The notes under the pieces are model-generated. The model saw only the letters and a program-made list of their open reading frames with translations, searched no databases and was not told the origin of the DNA. 64,000 bases of DNA from Variovorax beijingensis. GTDB lineage: Bacteria > Pseudomonadota > Gammaproteobacteria > Burkholderiales > Burkholderiaceae_C. The position numbers were made by a program, and so were the translations under genes. The DNA lies in NCBI RefSeq assembly GCF_003951285.1, contig NZ_RXFQ01000005.1, positions 304,501-368,500 of the forward strand. Direction: 5' to 3'. Below, piece by piece: positions 53,413-62,263 of the stretch; the first letter of the stretch is position 1; the number at the start of each line of letters is the position of its first letter.

Positions 53413-55064
53413 GACGGCAGCAGCGCGGCGAGCGTCTGCAGGGTGTCGGCTTCCGCCACCGGCTTGTCCTCGCGCCAGCGCAGCATGCGCGGAAAGCGCA
53501 CCGCGATGCCGCTCTTGTGGCGCGCGCTGCGCGCAATGCCTTCGAAACCCAGCTCGAACACCAGCGTGGGCGCGACGCTCTTCACCGGACCGAAGCTCTC
53601 GACGGTGGTCTTGCGGATGATCGCGTCCACGCGCGCCATCTCGGCGTCGGTGAGGCCCGAATAGGCCTTGGCAAAGGGCACGAGCTTGCGGTCTTCCTGC
53701 TCGGGCGGACCGTCCCAGACGGCGAAGGTGTAGTCGCTGTAGAGGCTCGCGCGCCGGCCGTGGCCGCGCTGTGCGTAGACGAGCACGGCGTCGATGCTGA
53801 GCGGATCGATCTTCCACTTCCACCACACGCCCACGTCCTTGGTGCGGCCCACGCCGTACTGCGCGTCGCGGCGCTTGAGCATCATGCCCTCCACGCCCAG
53901 GCTGCGCGCCGCTTCGCGCTGGCGTGCGAAGTCGCTCCATTCGATGCCGGTGAGCATCGGGCTCGGCAGCAGCGACGGATGCTGCATGCGCGTGACGAGT
54001 TCGTCGAGCAGCAGCCGGCGCTCCGATTGAGGCAGCGCGCGCAGGTCGCGCCCTTCCCATTCGAGGATGTCGTAGGCCAGCAGCACCACCGGGATCTCGC
54101 GCAGCAGCTTCGCGCCCAGCGTCTTGCGGCCGATGCGCTTCTGCAGCTCCGCGAAGGGCTGCACGCGGTCGTCGCGCCAGACGGCAATCTCGCCGTCGAG
54201 CACCGTGCCGTCGGGCAGCGCATCACCGAGCACGGCCAGCTCGGGAAAGCGCTCGGTCACCAGTTCCTCGCCGCGCGACCACAGCCAGCTGGCGCCCGCG
54301 CGCTTGACCAGCTGCGCGCGGATGCCGTCCCACTTCCATTCGACGATCCAGCCGGCCGGCGGGCCCAGCGCGGCATCGAACTGCTCGAGCGGCAGGTTGA
54401 AGGCATGCGCAAGAAAGAACGGGTACGGCTGCCCGCTGGTTTTTTGCACCTGCTCCGCGCCCGACTCCGGCGCGATCAGCGCGCGGTAGTCTTCCGCCCG
54501 CGGCCGGCCGCCGATGTGGGTGTAGCCCATGAGGCGCTGCGCCACGCGCTTGGGATCGATGCCGCCCACGCCCGCGAGCGCCTGCGTGACCTGCAGCTTC
54601 GACACGCCCACGCGGAAGGCGCCGGTGATGAGCTTGAAGTACACCAGCCGCTCTTCGGCCGCGAGCTGGCGCCACTGCGCGCGCAGCCGTGCGGGGAGCC
54701 CGTCGGGCGCTGCCTTGCCGGCCTCGCGCAGCGGCAGCAGGTGCTCCTCGACCCAGCGCGCCAGGCCGAGGTCGTGCGCCTCGGTGGGCGGCGGCAGCAG
54801 CAGCGCGATGGTTTCGGCCAGGTCGCCGACCGCCTCGTAGCTCTCGTCGAACAGCCATTCGGGCAGGCCCGCGGCCTCCTGCGCGAGCAGCCGCAGCAGC
54901 CTGGTGGGCACGAGCTGGCGCGGCTTGCCGCCGGCCAGGAAGTACACGGCCCAGGCCGCATCGGCCGGATCGGCCTCGCGCAGGTAGCGCTGCAGCGCGG
55001 CCTGCTTGGCAAGGCTCGAGGTGCTGGCGTCGAGCTCGCGGTAGAGCGCCGCGAAGTCCTTCAT
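53409..55064 (-). CDS. Ligase-associated ATP-dependent DNA ligase
   Basis: A 551-residue ATP-dependent ligase. The adenylation lysine is in [12 protein letters not shown] (K-x-D-G), followed by [35 protein letters not shown] and [12 protein letters not shown], which are the later nucleotidyltransferase motifs. An N-terminal DNA-binding domain (about residues 1-200) starts [15 protein letters not shown]. This is the ligase of the four-gene DNA-damage set. It overlaps the exonuclease stop by ATGA and the helicase start by ATGA. A much longer frame upstream is a shadow of the exonuclease gene. Confidence 0.93.
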   Translation of the reverse strand: MKDFAALYRELDASTSSLAKQAALQRYLREADPADAAWAVYFLAGGKPRQLVPTRLLRLLAQEAAGLPEWLFDESYEAVGDLAETIALLLPPPTEAHDLGLARWVEEHLLPLREAGKAAPDGLPARLRAQWRQLAAEERLVYFKLITGAFRVGVSKLQVTQALAGVGGIDPKRVAQRLMGYTHIGGRPRAEDYRALIAPESGAEQVQKTSGQPYPFFLAHAFNLPLEQFDAALGPPAGWIVEWKWDGIRAQLVKRAGASWLWSRGEELVTERFPELAVLGDALPDGTVLDGEIAVWRDDRVQPFAELQKRIGRKTLGAKLLREIPVVLLAYDILEWEGRDLRALPQSERRLLLDELVTRMQHPSLLPSPMLTGIEWSDFARQREAARSLGVEGMMLKRRDAQYGVGRTKDVGVWWKWKIDPLSIDAVLVYAQRGHGRRASLYSDYTFAVWDGPPEQEDRKLVPFAKAYSGLTDAEMARVDAIIRKTTVESFGPVKSVAPTLVFELGFEGIARSARHKSGIAVRFPRMLRWREDKPVAEADTLQTLAALLPS

Positions 55065-56161
55065 GGTCCGGTTGCTCCTTCCCCTTCCGGGGGAAGGCTG
55101 GGATGGGGGCCGGCAGGCGAGGGAGTTTCCTGGTCGTCCTCGTCGCCGTACTCGGTCCTGAAGCCCTGCGCCTCCAATCCGTTCTCGCTGAGCCAGCGCA
55201 CCATCACCGCCACGCTGCCGTGGGTGACGAACACCCGGCAGGCCCCCGTGCCCGCGATGGCCTGCTGCAGGCCGGGCCAGTCGGCGTGGTCGGACATCAC
55301 GAAGCCGCGGTCCACGCCGCGCCGGCGGCGCGTGCCGCGCAGCTGCATCCAGCCGCTCGCGAAGGCGTCGGCATGGTGGCCGAAGCGGCGCATCCATGGT
55401 GTTCCCTGGGCCGAGGGCGGCGCCAGCACCAGCGCCCGCTTGAGCAGCGCGGCATCGACACCCGCATCGGTCACGCGCAGGGTCTGCGGCAAGGCCACGC
55501 CCGCGGCGCGGTACACGGCATTGAGCGGCTCCACGGCGCCGTGCACCACGATCGGCCCGATGGAGGCGTCCACGCCATGCAGGATGCGCTGCGCCTTGCC
55601 GAAGGCATAGCAGAACAGCACCGATGCGCGGCCGGCTTCGGCATTGGCGCGCCACCAGGCGTCGATCTCGGCGAACAGGGCCGCCTGCGTGGGCCAGCGG
55701 TAGATCGGCAGGCCGAAGGTCGACTCGGTGATGAAGGTGTCGCAGGGCACCGGCTCGAAGGGCGCACAGGTGCCGTCGGGCTCGGTCTTGTAGTCGCCCG
55801 AGGCCACCCACACGCGGCCGCCGTGTTCGAGCCGCACCTGCGCCGAGCCCAGCACGTGGCCGGCCGGATGCAGCGAGATGCGCACGCCGTGGTGCCCGAT
55901 CGCCTCGCCGTACGGCAGCGTCTGCAGCGCGATGGCGTCGCCGAGGCGGGTGCGCAGCGTGCCGGCGCTGTCGGTGTGCGCGAGGTAGTGGCCGTGGCCG
56001 GCGCGCGCGTGGTCGGAATGCGCATGGGTGATGACGGCGCGCGCCACCGGCCGCCAGGGGTCGATGTAGAAGTCGCCCGGCGGGCAGTAGAGGCCCTCGG
56101 GCCGCGCCACCACGAGGTCGCCAGGGCGCAAGGCGGAACTGTGGGGCAGCGGCGCGGTCAT
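55061..56161 (-). CDS. Ligase-associated DNA damage response exonuclease (MBL/beta-CASP)
   Basis: A 366-residue metallo-beta-lactamase-fold nuclease of the Pso2/SNM1-like group. The metal motif THAHSDHARAGHG (H-x-H-x-D-H) is near residues 45-57, with ASGDYKTEPDG and FVMSDHADWPG as later ligands. It is first in the overlapping exonuclease-ligase-helicase operon. The last ~17 residues ([16 protein letters not shown]) are encoded by a REP-like unit and lie beyond the conserved domain, so the natural end was probably shifted by the repeat. The role in repair of strand breaks or crosslinks is inferred from the family. Confidence 0.9.
   Translation of the reverse strand: MTAPLPHSSALRPGDLVVARPEGLYCPPGDFYIDPWRPVARAVITHAHSDHARAGHGHYLAHTDSAGTLRTRLGDAIALQTLPYGEAIGHHGVRISLHPAGHVLGSAQVRLEHGGRVWVASGDYKTEPDGTCAPFEPVPCDTFITESTFGLPIYRWPTQAALFAEIDAWWRANAEAGRASVLFCYAFGKAQRILHGVDASIGPIVVHGAVEPLNAVYRAAGVALPQTLRVTDAGVDAALLKRALVLAPPSAQGTPWMRRFGHHADAFASGWMQLRGTRRRRGVDRGFVMSDHADWPGLQQAIAGTGACRVFVTHGSVAVMVRWLSENGLEAQGFRTEYGDEDDQETPSPAGPHPSLPPEGEGATGP
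55072..55114. repeat. REP-like repeat, copy 3 (single unit, exonuclease 3' end)
   Basis: TGCTCCTTCCCCTTCCGGGG continuing to GGGATGGGGGCCGG: a single unit nearly identical to the first half of copy 2. It encodes the exonuclease C-terminal tail and lies eight bases upstream of the ligase start codon. Confidence 0.8.
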
Positions 56162-56293
56162 GGCCCGACATCGTAGGCCGGCGCGGCGCTCCGCGTGCCG
56201 AAGGCCGGGCGCAAAGCACTGTGGGCGGCGGCCTACGCTTGCTTCGCCGGCCCGGCCGCGCATGGGCCTGTGGAACAATCTTCGCAACCACCC

Positions 56294-57199
56294 ATGCTGC
56301 ATCCGCCCCGCCACTTCGTCTACCTCGATGCCGTCGCGCGCGCGGGGTCGATCCGCAAGGCGGCCGAGAAGCTGCACGTGGCCTCGACGGCGCTCAACCG
56401 CAAGATCCTGGAGATCGAGTCCGACATCGGCACGCCGCTGTTCGAGCGCCTGCCGCGCGGCGTGCGCCTCACGGCAGCGGGCGAGGTGCTGATCACCGCG
56501 GTGCGGCGCAGCATGGCCGACATGCGCTCGGCCGAGTCGCAGATCGAGCAGCTGCGCGGGCTGGTGCGCGGCACGGTGCGCATCGGCTGCGCCGAATCGG
56601 TGGCGACCGACCTGATCCCCGGCACCATCGCGCACTACCAGCAGACGCACCCGGGCGTGCAGTTCCAGATCGTCTCGGGCGTGACGGGCAACCTGGCCGC
56701 GTCGCTGATGGCCGACGATGTCGAGCTGATCCTGGTGCACGACCCGCAGCCGTCGCAGACGCTGCGCGTGATCAGCGCGATCGCGCAGCCGCTGTGCGCG
56801 ATGCTGCGGCCCGACCATCCGCTCGCGAAGCGCGCCACGCTGCGGCTGGCCGATTGCCAGAAGTACACCGTGGCGCTGGGCGACCGGTCGTTCGGCAGCC
56901 GCCGGCTGCTGGACGACGTGATGGCGCGCTCGCGCATCGCGCTGCAGGTCGCGCTGGAGGCCAGCACCGTGCAGACGCTCAAGGAGTTCACGCGGCAGAC
57001 GGGCGCGATCAGCTTCCAGTTCCAGATCGGCACGCTCAACGAGGTGCGGCGCGGCGAGCTGGTGTCGATCCCGCTGTCGGACCGGGCGCTGGCGCACAGC
57101 CAGCTGGTGCTGGCGGCGCGCGCCGGCCGCATGCTGCCGATCGCCACGCTGTCGTTCATGGAAACGCTGGTCAACCGGCTGGCGGCGCTGCCGGGCTGA
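56294..57199 (+). CDS. LysR-family regulator of the N-heterocycle cluster
   Basis: A 301-residue LysR regulator. The helix-turn-helix SIRKAAEKLHVASTALNRKI (about residues 19-38) is followed by the effector domain (GTVRIGCAESVATDLIPGTI onward). The ALNRKILxLE form is typical of LysR proteins near catabolic genes. I chose the ATG at 56294; the ORF opens at 56195 but the extra 33 residues are unlike the family. It lies directly upstream of, and in the same direction as, the amidohydrolase operon, with a 15-bp palindrome between them. Confidence 0.88.
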   Translation: MLHPPRHFVYLDAVARAGSIRKAAEKLHVASTALNRKILEIESDIGTPLFERLPRGVRLTAAGEVLITAVRRSMADMRSAESQIEQLRGLVRGTVRIGCAESVATDLIPGTIAHYQQTHPGVQFQIVSGVTGNLAASLMADDVELILVHDPQPSQTLRVISAIAQPLCAMLRPDHPLAKRATLRLADCQKYTVALGDRSFGSRRLLDDVMARSRIALQVALEASTVQTLKEFTRQTGAISFQFQIGTLNEVRRGELVSIPLSDRALAHSQLVLAARAGRMLPIATLSFMETLVNRLAALPG

Positions 57200-57252
57200 G
57201 CAGCCCGCGGGCGCGCCGTTCAAGCGGCGAATCGCTCACTGCACACAATTTG

Positions 57253-57267
57253 CGCTCGGTCCGAGCG
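57253..57267. promoter_or_regulatory. Perfect palindrome in the amidohydrolase promoter region
   Basis: CGCTCGGTCCGAGCG, two 7-base arms around one central base, lies 68 bases before the amidohydrolase start and 53 bases after the LysR stop. It is likely to be an operator for the LysR protein or a short hairpin. A T-N11-A arrangement overlaps it (T57256, A57268). Confidence 0.5.
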
Positions 57268-57334
57268 AAACATTGCGCTGGAAGTTTGCACCCCGGCTGC
57301 CCATACTGCGTTCATCTGTTGCACCGCAGCATCC

Positions 57335-58507
57335 ATGGACGCCCACACCCTCCTCCCCCCAGGCATCGCGCCGACGCAGGCCGCCACGCGCCCGCGCCTG
57401 GCCGTGCACCGGCTGCCGATGGCGCATCCGGGCGACCTCTCGGCGCTCGCCGCGCTGTTCGACCAGGGCGCGATCGAGCCCGCGCAGGTGGTGGCCGTGA
57501 TCGGCAAGACCGAAGGCAATGGCGGCGTCAACGACTTCACGCGCGGCTACTTCACGCAGACGCTGATGAGCCTGCTGGCCGCGCGGCTGGGCCGGCCGGC
57601 CGCCGAACTGCTGCGCGAGCTGCCCTGCATCCTGTCGGGCGGCACCGAGGGTGTGCTGAGCCCGCACTACGTGGTGTTCGCCCGCAGCGGGCGGCCCGCA
57701 GCGGATGCGGCCGCCGGGCCCGGTCCGGGCGCGCTCGCGATCGGCACGGCCGTCAGCGCGCCGCTGCCCGCGCAGCACGTCGGGCGCTGGGCGCAGGTGG
57801 CGTCGGTGGCCGGCGCGGTGCGCGAGGCGATGCGCGGCTCCGGCATCGCCCGCGCCGAGGACGTGGCCTTCGTGCAGGTCAAGTGCCCCTGCGTGACGGC
57901 CGCGCGCGCCCAGGCCGCCGCCGCGGCCGGCCACACGGTGCTGACCGCCGACTCGGGCCGCTCGATGGCGGCGGCGCGTGCCGCCGGCGCCTTCGGCGTG
58001 GCGATCGCACTGGGCGAGCTGCCCGACGATCCGGCGCTGGAGGCCGCGATGCTGCTCGACTTCGAGCGCTTCTCCCGCCGCGCGAGCATTTCGTCGGGCG
58101 TCGAGGTCGAGGCCAACGAGGTGATCGTGCTCGGCCACAGCGCGGCATGGGAAGGCACGCTGCGCATGGCCTGCGCACCGATGCGCGACGCGCTGGACAT
58201 CGGCGCGGTGGCCGAGGCGCTGCGGCCGCTGGGCATGAACGCGGCGCCCCAGTTGAGCGCGGCCGATGCGGCGCGGGTGGCGGCGGTGTTCGTCAAGTGC
58301 GAGCCCGACCGCCGCGGCCACGTGCGCGGCGCGCGCCACACCATGCTCGACGACACCGACATCAATGCCCAGCGCCACATCCGCGGCGCGGTCGGCGGCA
58401 TGGTGGCCGGCGTGCTGGGGGACGCGCGCATTTTCGTTTCCGGAGGCGCCGAGCACCAGGGACCGGACGGCGGCGGACTGGTCGCGGTGATCGCGCACGC
58501 GGCATGA
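57335..58507 (+). CDS. Ring-opening amidohydrolase (cyanuric acid hydrolase/barbiturase family)
   Basis: A 390-residue member of the AtzD/TrzD/barbiturase family, which opens cyanuric acid or barbituric acid rings by hydrolysis. The family has three related domains, each giving a Lys-Ser pair. K58 (AVIGKTEGNGGVND) and S101 (ILSGGTEGVLSPH) show the same 43-residue spacing as K42/S85 of AtzD as I recall. Then come VKCPC with ADSGRSMAAARAAGAFG, and VKCEPD with VSGGAEHQGPDGGG. RGARHTMLDDTDINAQRHIR is the family's C-terminal signature. Which ring is the substrate cannot be told from motifs. It heads an overlapping operon with an oxygenase and transporter. Confidence 0.9.
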   Translation: MDAHTLLPPGIAPTQAATRPRLAVHRLPMAHPGDLSALAALFDQGAIEPAQVVAVIGKTEGNGGVNDFTRGYFTQTLMSLLAARLGRPAAELLRELPCILSGGTEGVLSPHYVVFARSGRPAADAAAGPGPGALAIGTAVSAPLPAQHVGRWAQVASVAGAVREAMRGSGIARAEDVAFVQVKCPCVTAARAQAAAAAGHTVLTADSGRSMAAARAAGAFGVAIALGELPDDPALEAAMLLDFERFSRRASISSGVEVEANEVIVLGHSAAWEGTLRMACAPMRDALDIGAVAEALRPLGMNAAPQLSAADAARVAAVFVKCEPDRRGHVRGARHTMLDDTDINAQRHIRGAVGGMVAGVLGDARIFVSGGAEHQGPDGGGLVAVIAHAA

Positions 58508-58674
58508 CAGCACGCCCGCAACCCGATGCCGGCGCGGACTTGGTACGCATCCTGCAGGTGCCCGCACCCACCATGCACGCCACCGGCCCCGCCTTCGAAC
58601 AACGCCATTTCCGGCAACACCGGCGTCGCGCGCCTGCCGCGGCGGCGCCTCTCAGCGAGAGCCCATCCGCATGA
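58504..58674 (+). CDS. Possible 56-residue linking ORF
   Basis: A short frame starting MTARPQPDAGADLVRILQV. Its ATG overlaps the amidohydrolase stop (ATGA), and its stop overlaps the monooxygenase ATG (ATGA). It is Ala/Arg/Pro-rich with no recognised domain and mixed third-position use, so it may only be a spacer translated for coupling. No similarity is known to me. Confidence 0.35.
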   Translation: MTARPQPDAGADLVRILQVPAPTMHATGPAFEQRHFRQHRRRAPAAAAPLSESPSA

Positions 58675-59885
58675 AGATCGTGATCATCGGTGCCGGCGTG
58701 GCCGGCGCCATCCTGGCCCGCCGGCTCGCCGCGCTGCCCGGCGTCGAACTGCATTGCCTGGAGCGCGTCGGCCCCGACGACCACTCCGAGGCCGGCACCG
58801 GCCTGAACGTGGGCCCCAACGCGGTCAAGGCGCTGCGCCTGTGCGACGCGGCGCTGGCCGCCGAGGTCGAGGCCGCGAGCCTGCCGTGGCAGCACTGGCA
58901 GATCGCGCTGACCGACGGCACGGTGCTGTTCGACCTGCCGCTGTCGCAGGTGGCGGACAACCCCGGCATCCGCATCCGCTGGTCGGAGCTCTACCGCGTG
59001 CTGCGCGAAGGCGCGGGCGCGGCGATCCGGTATGGCTGCGAGATCGCGTCGATCGCCGCGGCCACGGGCGGCGGCGGGCGCACCGCCGTGCGCTACCTCC
59101 AGGGCGGCGTCGAGCACCGCATCGACGACATCGACCTGCTGGTCGGCGCGGACGGCCGCTATTCCGCCACCCGCGCCGCGTTCTCGGGCCTGCCCGAGCC
59201 GCGCCACGTGGGCGTGGCGATCCTGCGCACGCTGGTGCCCGACACCAGCGCCGGCCTGATCGACGACTACGGCCAGTGGTTCAACGGCCCGCACCGGCTG
59301 CTGGCCTTCCGCGTGCCGCCGGGGCATGTCTACATCGCGGCGACCTACCCGGTCGAACCCGGCGCGCCGCTGCGCGACGAATGGAAGACCGAAGCCGCGA
59401 TGCGCGCCACCTACCAGCCCGCGCAGGGTGCGCCGAGCGCGCAGGTGCAATGGCTGATGGACGCCATGTGCGCAAACCTGCCGCACAGCCACTGGGCCCG
59501 CATGCAGGAATCGGACGTGCTGTTCGGCGAAGCCGATGCCGACGTGATGTACCTGGGCGACAGCGCCCACGGCATGGCACCCACGCTGGGCCAGGGCGCG
59601 ACCCAGGCCATGGAGGACGCCTGCGCCGCCGCGCTGATCCTCGAGCGCGAGATCCGCGCCGGCCGCCGGGCGCCGCGCGGCTGGCTGGCGCTGGTGGACG
59701 CCGCGCGGCGCGAGCGCATCCGCTTCGCGATGGCGCTGTCGATCACCGCCACCGACACCATGCTGGCCGGCGCCGACCCGGTGGCCGGAACGCGCTGGAA
59801 GACCGGGCCCGCGTTCCTCGGCGACCTTTCCACGCTGTTCCGCGACGTGTCGCTGGGCCAGCACGAACCGGTGCCTGCGCCATGA
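58671..59885 (+). CDS. FAD-dependent monooxygenase (salicylate hydroxylase/NicC-like)
   Basis: A 404-residue class A flavoprotein hydroxylase. The Rossmann motif IGAGVAGAILARRLA is at residues 6-20, the NAD(P)H/FAD DG motif is in LLVGADGRYSATRAAF (about 155-170), and the FAD-ribityl motif is YLGDSAHGMAPTLGQGA (about 292-308). Related enzymes hydroxylate aromatic or N-heteroaromatic acids such as salicylate, 6-hydroxynicotinate or urate. Coupling to a ring-opening amidohydrolase suggests a nitrogen heterocycle as substrate. It overlaps the next gene by ATGA. Confidence 0.88.
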   Translation: MKIVIIGAGVAGAILARRLAALPGVELHCLERVGPDDHSEAGTGLNVGPNAVKALRLCDAALAAEVEAASLPWQHWQIALTDGTVLFDLPLSQVADNPGIRIRWSELYRVLREGAGAAIRYGCEIASIAAATGGGGRTAVRYLQGGVEHRIDDIDLLVGADGRYSATRAAFSGLPEPRHVGVAILRTLVPDTSAGLIDDYGQWFNGPHRLLAFRVPPGHVYIAATYPVEPGAPLRDEWKTEAAMRATYQPAQGAPSAQVQWLMDAMCANLPHSHWARMQESDVLFGEADADVMYLGDSAHGMAPTLGQGATQAMEDACAAALILEREIRAGRRAPRGWLALVDAARRERIRFAMALSITATDTMLAGADPVAGTRWKTGPAFLGDLSTLFRDVSLGQHEPVPAP

Positions 59886-60427
59886 CAGCGACCAACGCCG
59901 CCATCACGCACGGCCTCTTCCATCTCGCGATCAAGACCGCCGACCTCGGCCGCACCCGCGCCTTCTGGACCGGCGTGATCGGCCTGCGCGAGATCGCGCG
60001 GCCCGACTTCGGCTACCCCGGCGCATGGCTGGCCTGCGGGCAGCCGGGCGGGCAGGCCATCATCCACGTCTATGCCGGCGGCCCGGCGCTGGGTGCGGGC
60101 GGCCGGGTGCCGCACGGCAGCGGGGCCATCGACCACGTGTCGCTGGCCTGCTCGGGCTACCACGCGTACGTCGCGCGCTTTCGCGCCGCGGGGCTGGACT
60201 GGCGCGAATTCCTCGTGCCCGGCACCACGCTGTGGCAGCTGTTCGTCTACGACCCGAGCGGCGTGCAGCTCGAGCTCACCTTCGAAGGCGCGGTGGAAGA
60301 CGGCGCGCCGCCCGACATGTCGGCCGCGCGCGTGTACCGCGCCGGCAGCTCCTTCTTCGATCCGCTTGCCTATCCCGCCCTGACCCCGCCACCCCGTTCC
60401 GGAGAACCCCACGATGCCACGCCCTGA
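59882..60427 (+). CDS. VOC-superfamily protein in the N-heterocycle operon
   Basis: A 181-residue VOC-fold protein. ITHGLFHLAIKTADLGRTRA carries the first metal histidine, AIDHVSLACSGYHAYV the second module's histidine, and DPSGVQLELTFEG the closing glutamate. The arrangement is that of lactoylglutathione-lyase or dioxygenase relatives. It sits between the monooxygenase and the transporter genes with overlaps on both sides (4 and 14 bases). It may process the hydroxylated product; the reaction is unknown. Confidence 0.82.
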   Translation: MTATNAAITHGLFHLAIKTADLGRTRAFWTGVIGLREIARPDFGYPGAWLACGQPGGQAIIHVYAGGPALGAGGRVPHGSGAIDHVSLACSGYHAYVARFRAAGLDWREFLVPGTTLWQLFVYDPSGVQLELTFEGAVEDGAPPDMSAARVYRAGSSFFDPLAYPALTPPPRSGEPHDATP

Positions 60428-61421
60428 GCTTTTCTTCGCCGCGCCCCTTCGTGCCACCGCCCGTCTTGCCGGCGCCGCGGCCTTCGTCCTCGCCGCGTTC
60501 GCGGTGCTGCCGGCCCAGGCGGCCGACAGGATCAAGGTCGGCGTGTTTCCCTCGAGCGCGGCGCTGCCGTTCTACGTGGCCGTGAACCGCGGCTACTTCA
60601 AGGAGGCCGACCTGGAGATCGAGGAGGTGCCCATGACCAGCCACCCGCTGACCGTGCAGGCGCTGGTGTCGAACGGCATCGACGCGGCGGTGAACCTGGT
60701 GACGCTCGAAGGCGCCAACATGGAATCGCGCCGGCCCAACACGCTGAAGTACATCTCGCTCAACGGGCAGAACGCGCAGCACGTGATCGAGCAGTTCGTC
60801 GTCAAGGCCGACAGCCCGGCGCGGACGCTGAAGGATTTCAGGAACGGCTTCAAGCTGTTCTCGGCGCCCGGCCCCGCCAACATCGGCGCGGCGCGCGCGG
60901 TGCTCAGGAAGGTGGGCCTGGCCGAGGGCAAGGACTTCACGATCCAGGAACAGCAGATCGGCGTGCACCTGGGCGCGCTGCAGTCGGGCAACTTCGACGG
61001 CGGCTACACGCTCGAGCCCTCGGCCACCATCATGGTCGCGCAGAAGGTCGGCAAGCGCATCGAGGCCGGCGTGATCTCCACCTACCTGCTGGGCAACAAG
61101 AGCGCCTCGGCCTTCGCGGCCGGCGCCGTGATGTCGGGCAGGTTCATGGCCGACAAGCCCGACGTGGCCAGGCGCTTCGCCGCCGCGTGGGCGCGCGGCG
61201 TGAAGGAGGCACAGGCCGACAGCAGCGCGCGCGGCTACCTGGTGCAGGGCATGAAGGTGCCGCCCGAGCTGGCCGCCACCGTACCGCTGCCGCGCATCGT
61301 GATGGCCAGGGACATGACCCCCGCCGACGTGGGCGACTTCCAGAAGTTCCTCGACATCGGCACCGAGCTGGGCGTGGTCAAGGCAAGGATCGACGGCAAG
61401 GCACTGGTGCGGGCCTTCTGA
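60414..61421 (+). CDS. NitT/TauT-type ABC transporter substrate-binding protein
   Basis: A 335-residue SsuA/THI5-like periplasmic binding protein. The signal peptide ends VLPAQAADRIKVG. VGVFPSSAALPFYVAVNRGY, EIEEVPMTSHPLTVQALVSN and GIDAAVNLVTLEG are the expected first-lobe elements. The family binds nitrate, taurine, sulfonates, pyrimidine precursors, riboflavin-like and other small N- or S-compounds. It overlaps the VOC gene by 14 bases, and its stop shares a base with the ATPase start. The ligand is presumably the operon's heterocycle. Confidence 0.9.
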   Translation: MPRPELFFAAPLRATARLAGAAAFVLAAFAVLPAQAADRIKVGVFPSSAALPFYVAVNRGYFKEADLEIEEVPMTSHPLTVQALVSNGIDAAVNLVTLEGANMESRRPNTLKYISLNGQNAQHVIEQFVVKADSPARTLKDFRNGFKLFSAPGPANIGAARAVLRKVGLAEGKDFTIQEQQIGVHLGALQSGNFDGGYTLEPSATIMVAQKVGKRIEAGVISTYLLGNKSASAFAAGAVMSGRFMADKPDVARRFAAAWARGVKEAQADSSARGYLVQGMKVPPELAATVPLPRIVMARDMTPADVGDFQKFLDIGTELGVVKARIDGKALVRAF

Positions 61422-62263
61422 TGCGCACCATGAGCACCCATCTGCCGATCGGCACCGCCGCGCCCGGCGCCGCGGATGCCGGCGCCTCGCACCGCTGGTA
61501 CCCGAAGGGCACGCACATCACGATCCGCGGGCTGACCAAGCGCTTCCAGGACGCGACCATCTACGACAACTTCGACCTCGACATTCCGAAGGGGAAGATC
61601 GTGTCGGTATTCGGCCCCAACGGCTGCGGCAAGAGCACGCTGATCAACATGATCGCGGGCATCCTGCCGTGCGACAGCGGGCAGATCCTGTTCGAGGGCA
61701 AGGAAGCGCGCGAGACGCGCATCGGCTACGTGTTCCAGAACTACCGCGAGGCGGTGTTTCCGTGGCTGCGCGCGATCGACAACATCCGCTACCCGCTGCA
61801 GTACCTGAACCTGTCGAAGGCGCAGCAGCAGTCGCGCATGGACAGGCTGATGGAGAGCTTCGACGTCAAGCTCGACCTGCAGCGCTACCCCTACCAGATG
61901 TCGGGCGGCCAGCAGCAGCTGGTGTCGATCATGCGGGCGCTGGTGGTCGACCCCGAGGTGCTGTTCCTCGACGAGCCTTTCTCCGCGCTCGACTACGAGA
62001 TGGTGATGTTCCTGCGCGAGCGGCTGCAGAAGGTGCTGGTCGAACGCCGGACCACCACCTTGCTGGTCTCGCACGACCTCGACGAGGCCGTGCTGCTGGC
62101 CGACGAGGTGCTGCTGCTGACCAAGCGGCCCACGCGCGTGGCCGAGAACCTGCCCTTCGACGTGGCGCGCCCGCGCACGGCCGACACCACGATCACGCCG
62201 GCCTTCATCGCCACCAAGACCCGCGCGCTGGACGTGTTCCAGCGGGAGGTGCGCAAGCCATGA
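61421..62263 (+). CDS. NitT/TauT-type ABC transporter ATPase
   Basis: A 280-residue ATPase of the TauB/SsuB class. Walker A is [11 protein letters not shown], the signature [15 protein letters not shown] and the Walker [13 protein letters not shown]; the H-loop is [17 protein letters not shown]. An N-terminal extension of about 30 residues precedes the ABC core at [13 protein letters not shown]. Starts at 61421 (ATG overlapping the SBP stop) or 61430 are possible. It overlaps the permease by ATGA. Confidence 0.92.
   Translation: MRTMSTHLPIGTAAPGAADAGASHRWYPKGTHITIRGLTKRFQDATIYDNFDLDIPKGKIVSVFGPNGCGKSTLINMIAGILPCDSGQILFEGKEARETRIGYVFQNYREAVFPWLRAIDNIRYPLQYLNLSKAQQQSRMDRLMESFDVKLDLQRYPYQMSGGQQQLVSIMRALVVDPEVLFLDEPFSALDYEMVMFLRERLQKVLVERRTTTLLVSHDLDEAVLLADEVLLLTKRPTRVAENLPFDVARPRTADTTITPAFIATKTRALDVFQREVRKP

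Noticed and set aside
50635..54060. Helicase read as 1141 residues
   Set aside because: The extension lies inside the ligase gene in another frame. The ATG at 53412 overlaps the ligase stop.
53409..56291. DNA ligase read as a 960-residue protein with an N-terminal extension
   Set aside because: The extra 400 residues are an out-of-frame copy of the exonuclease gene. [11 protein letters not shown] at 55064 is the family start and overlaps the exonuclease stop.
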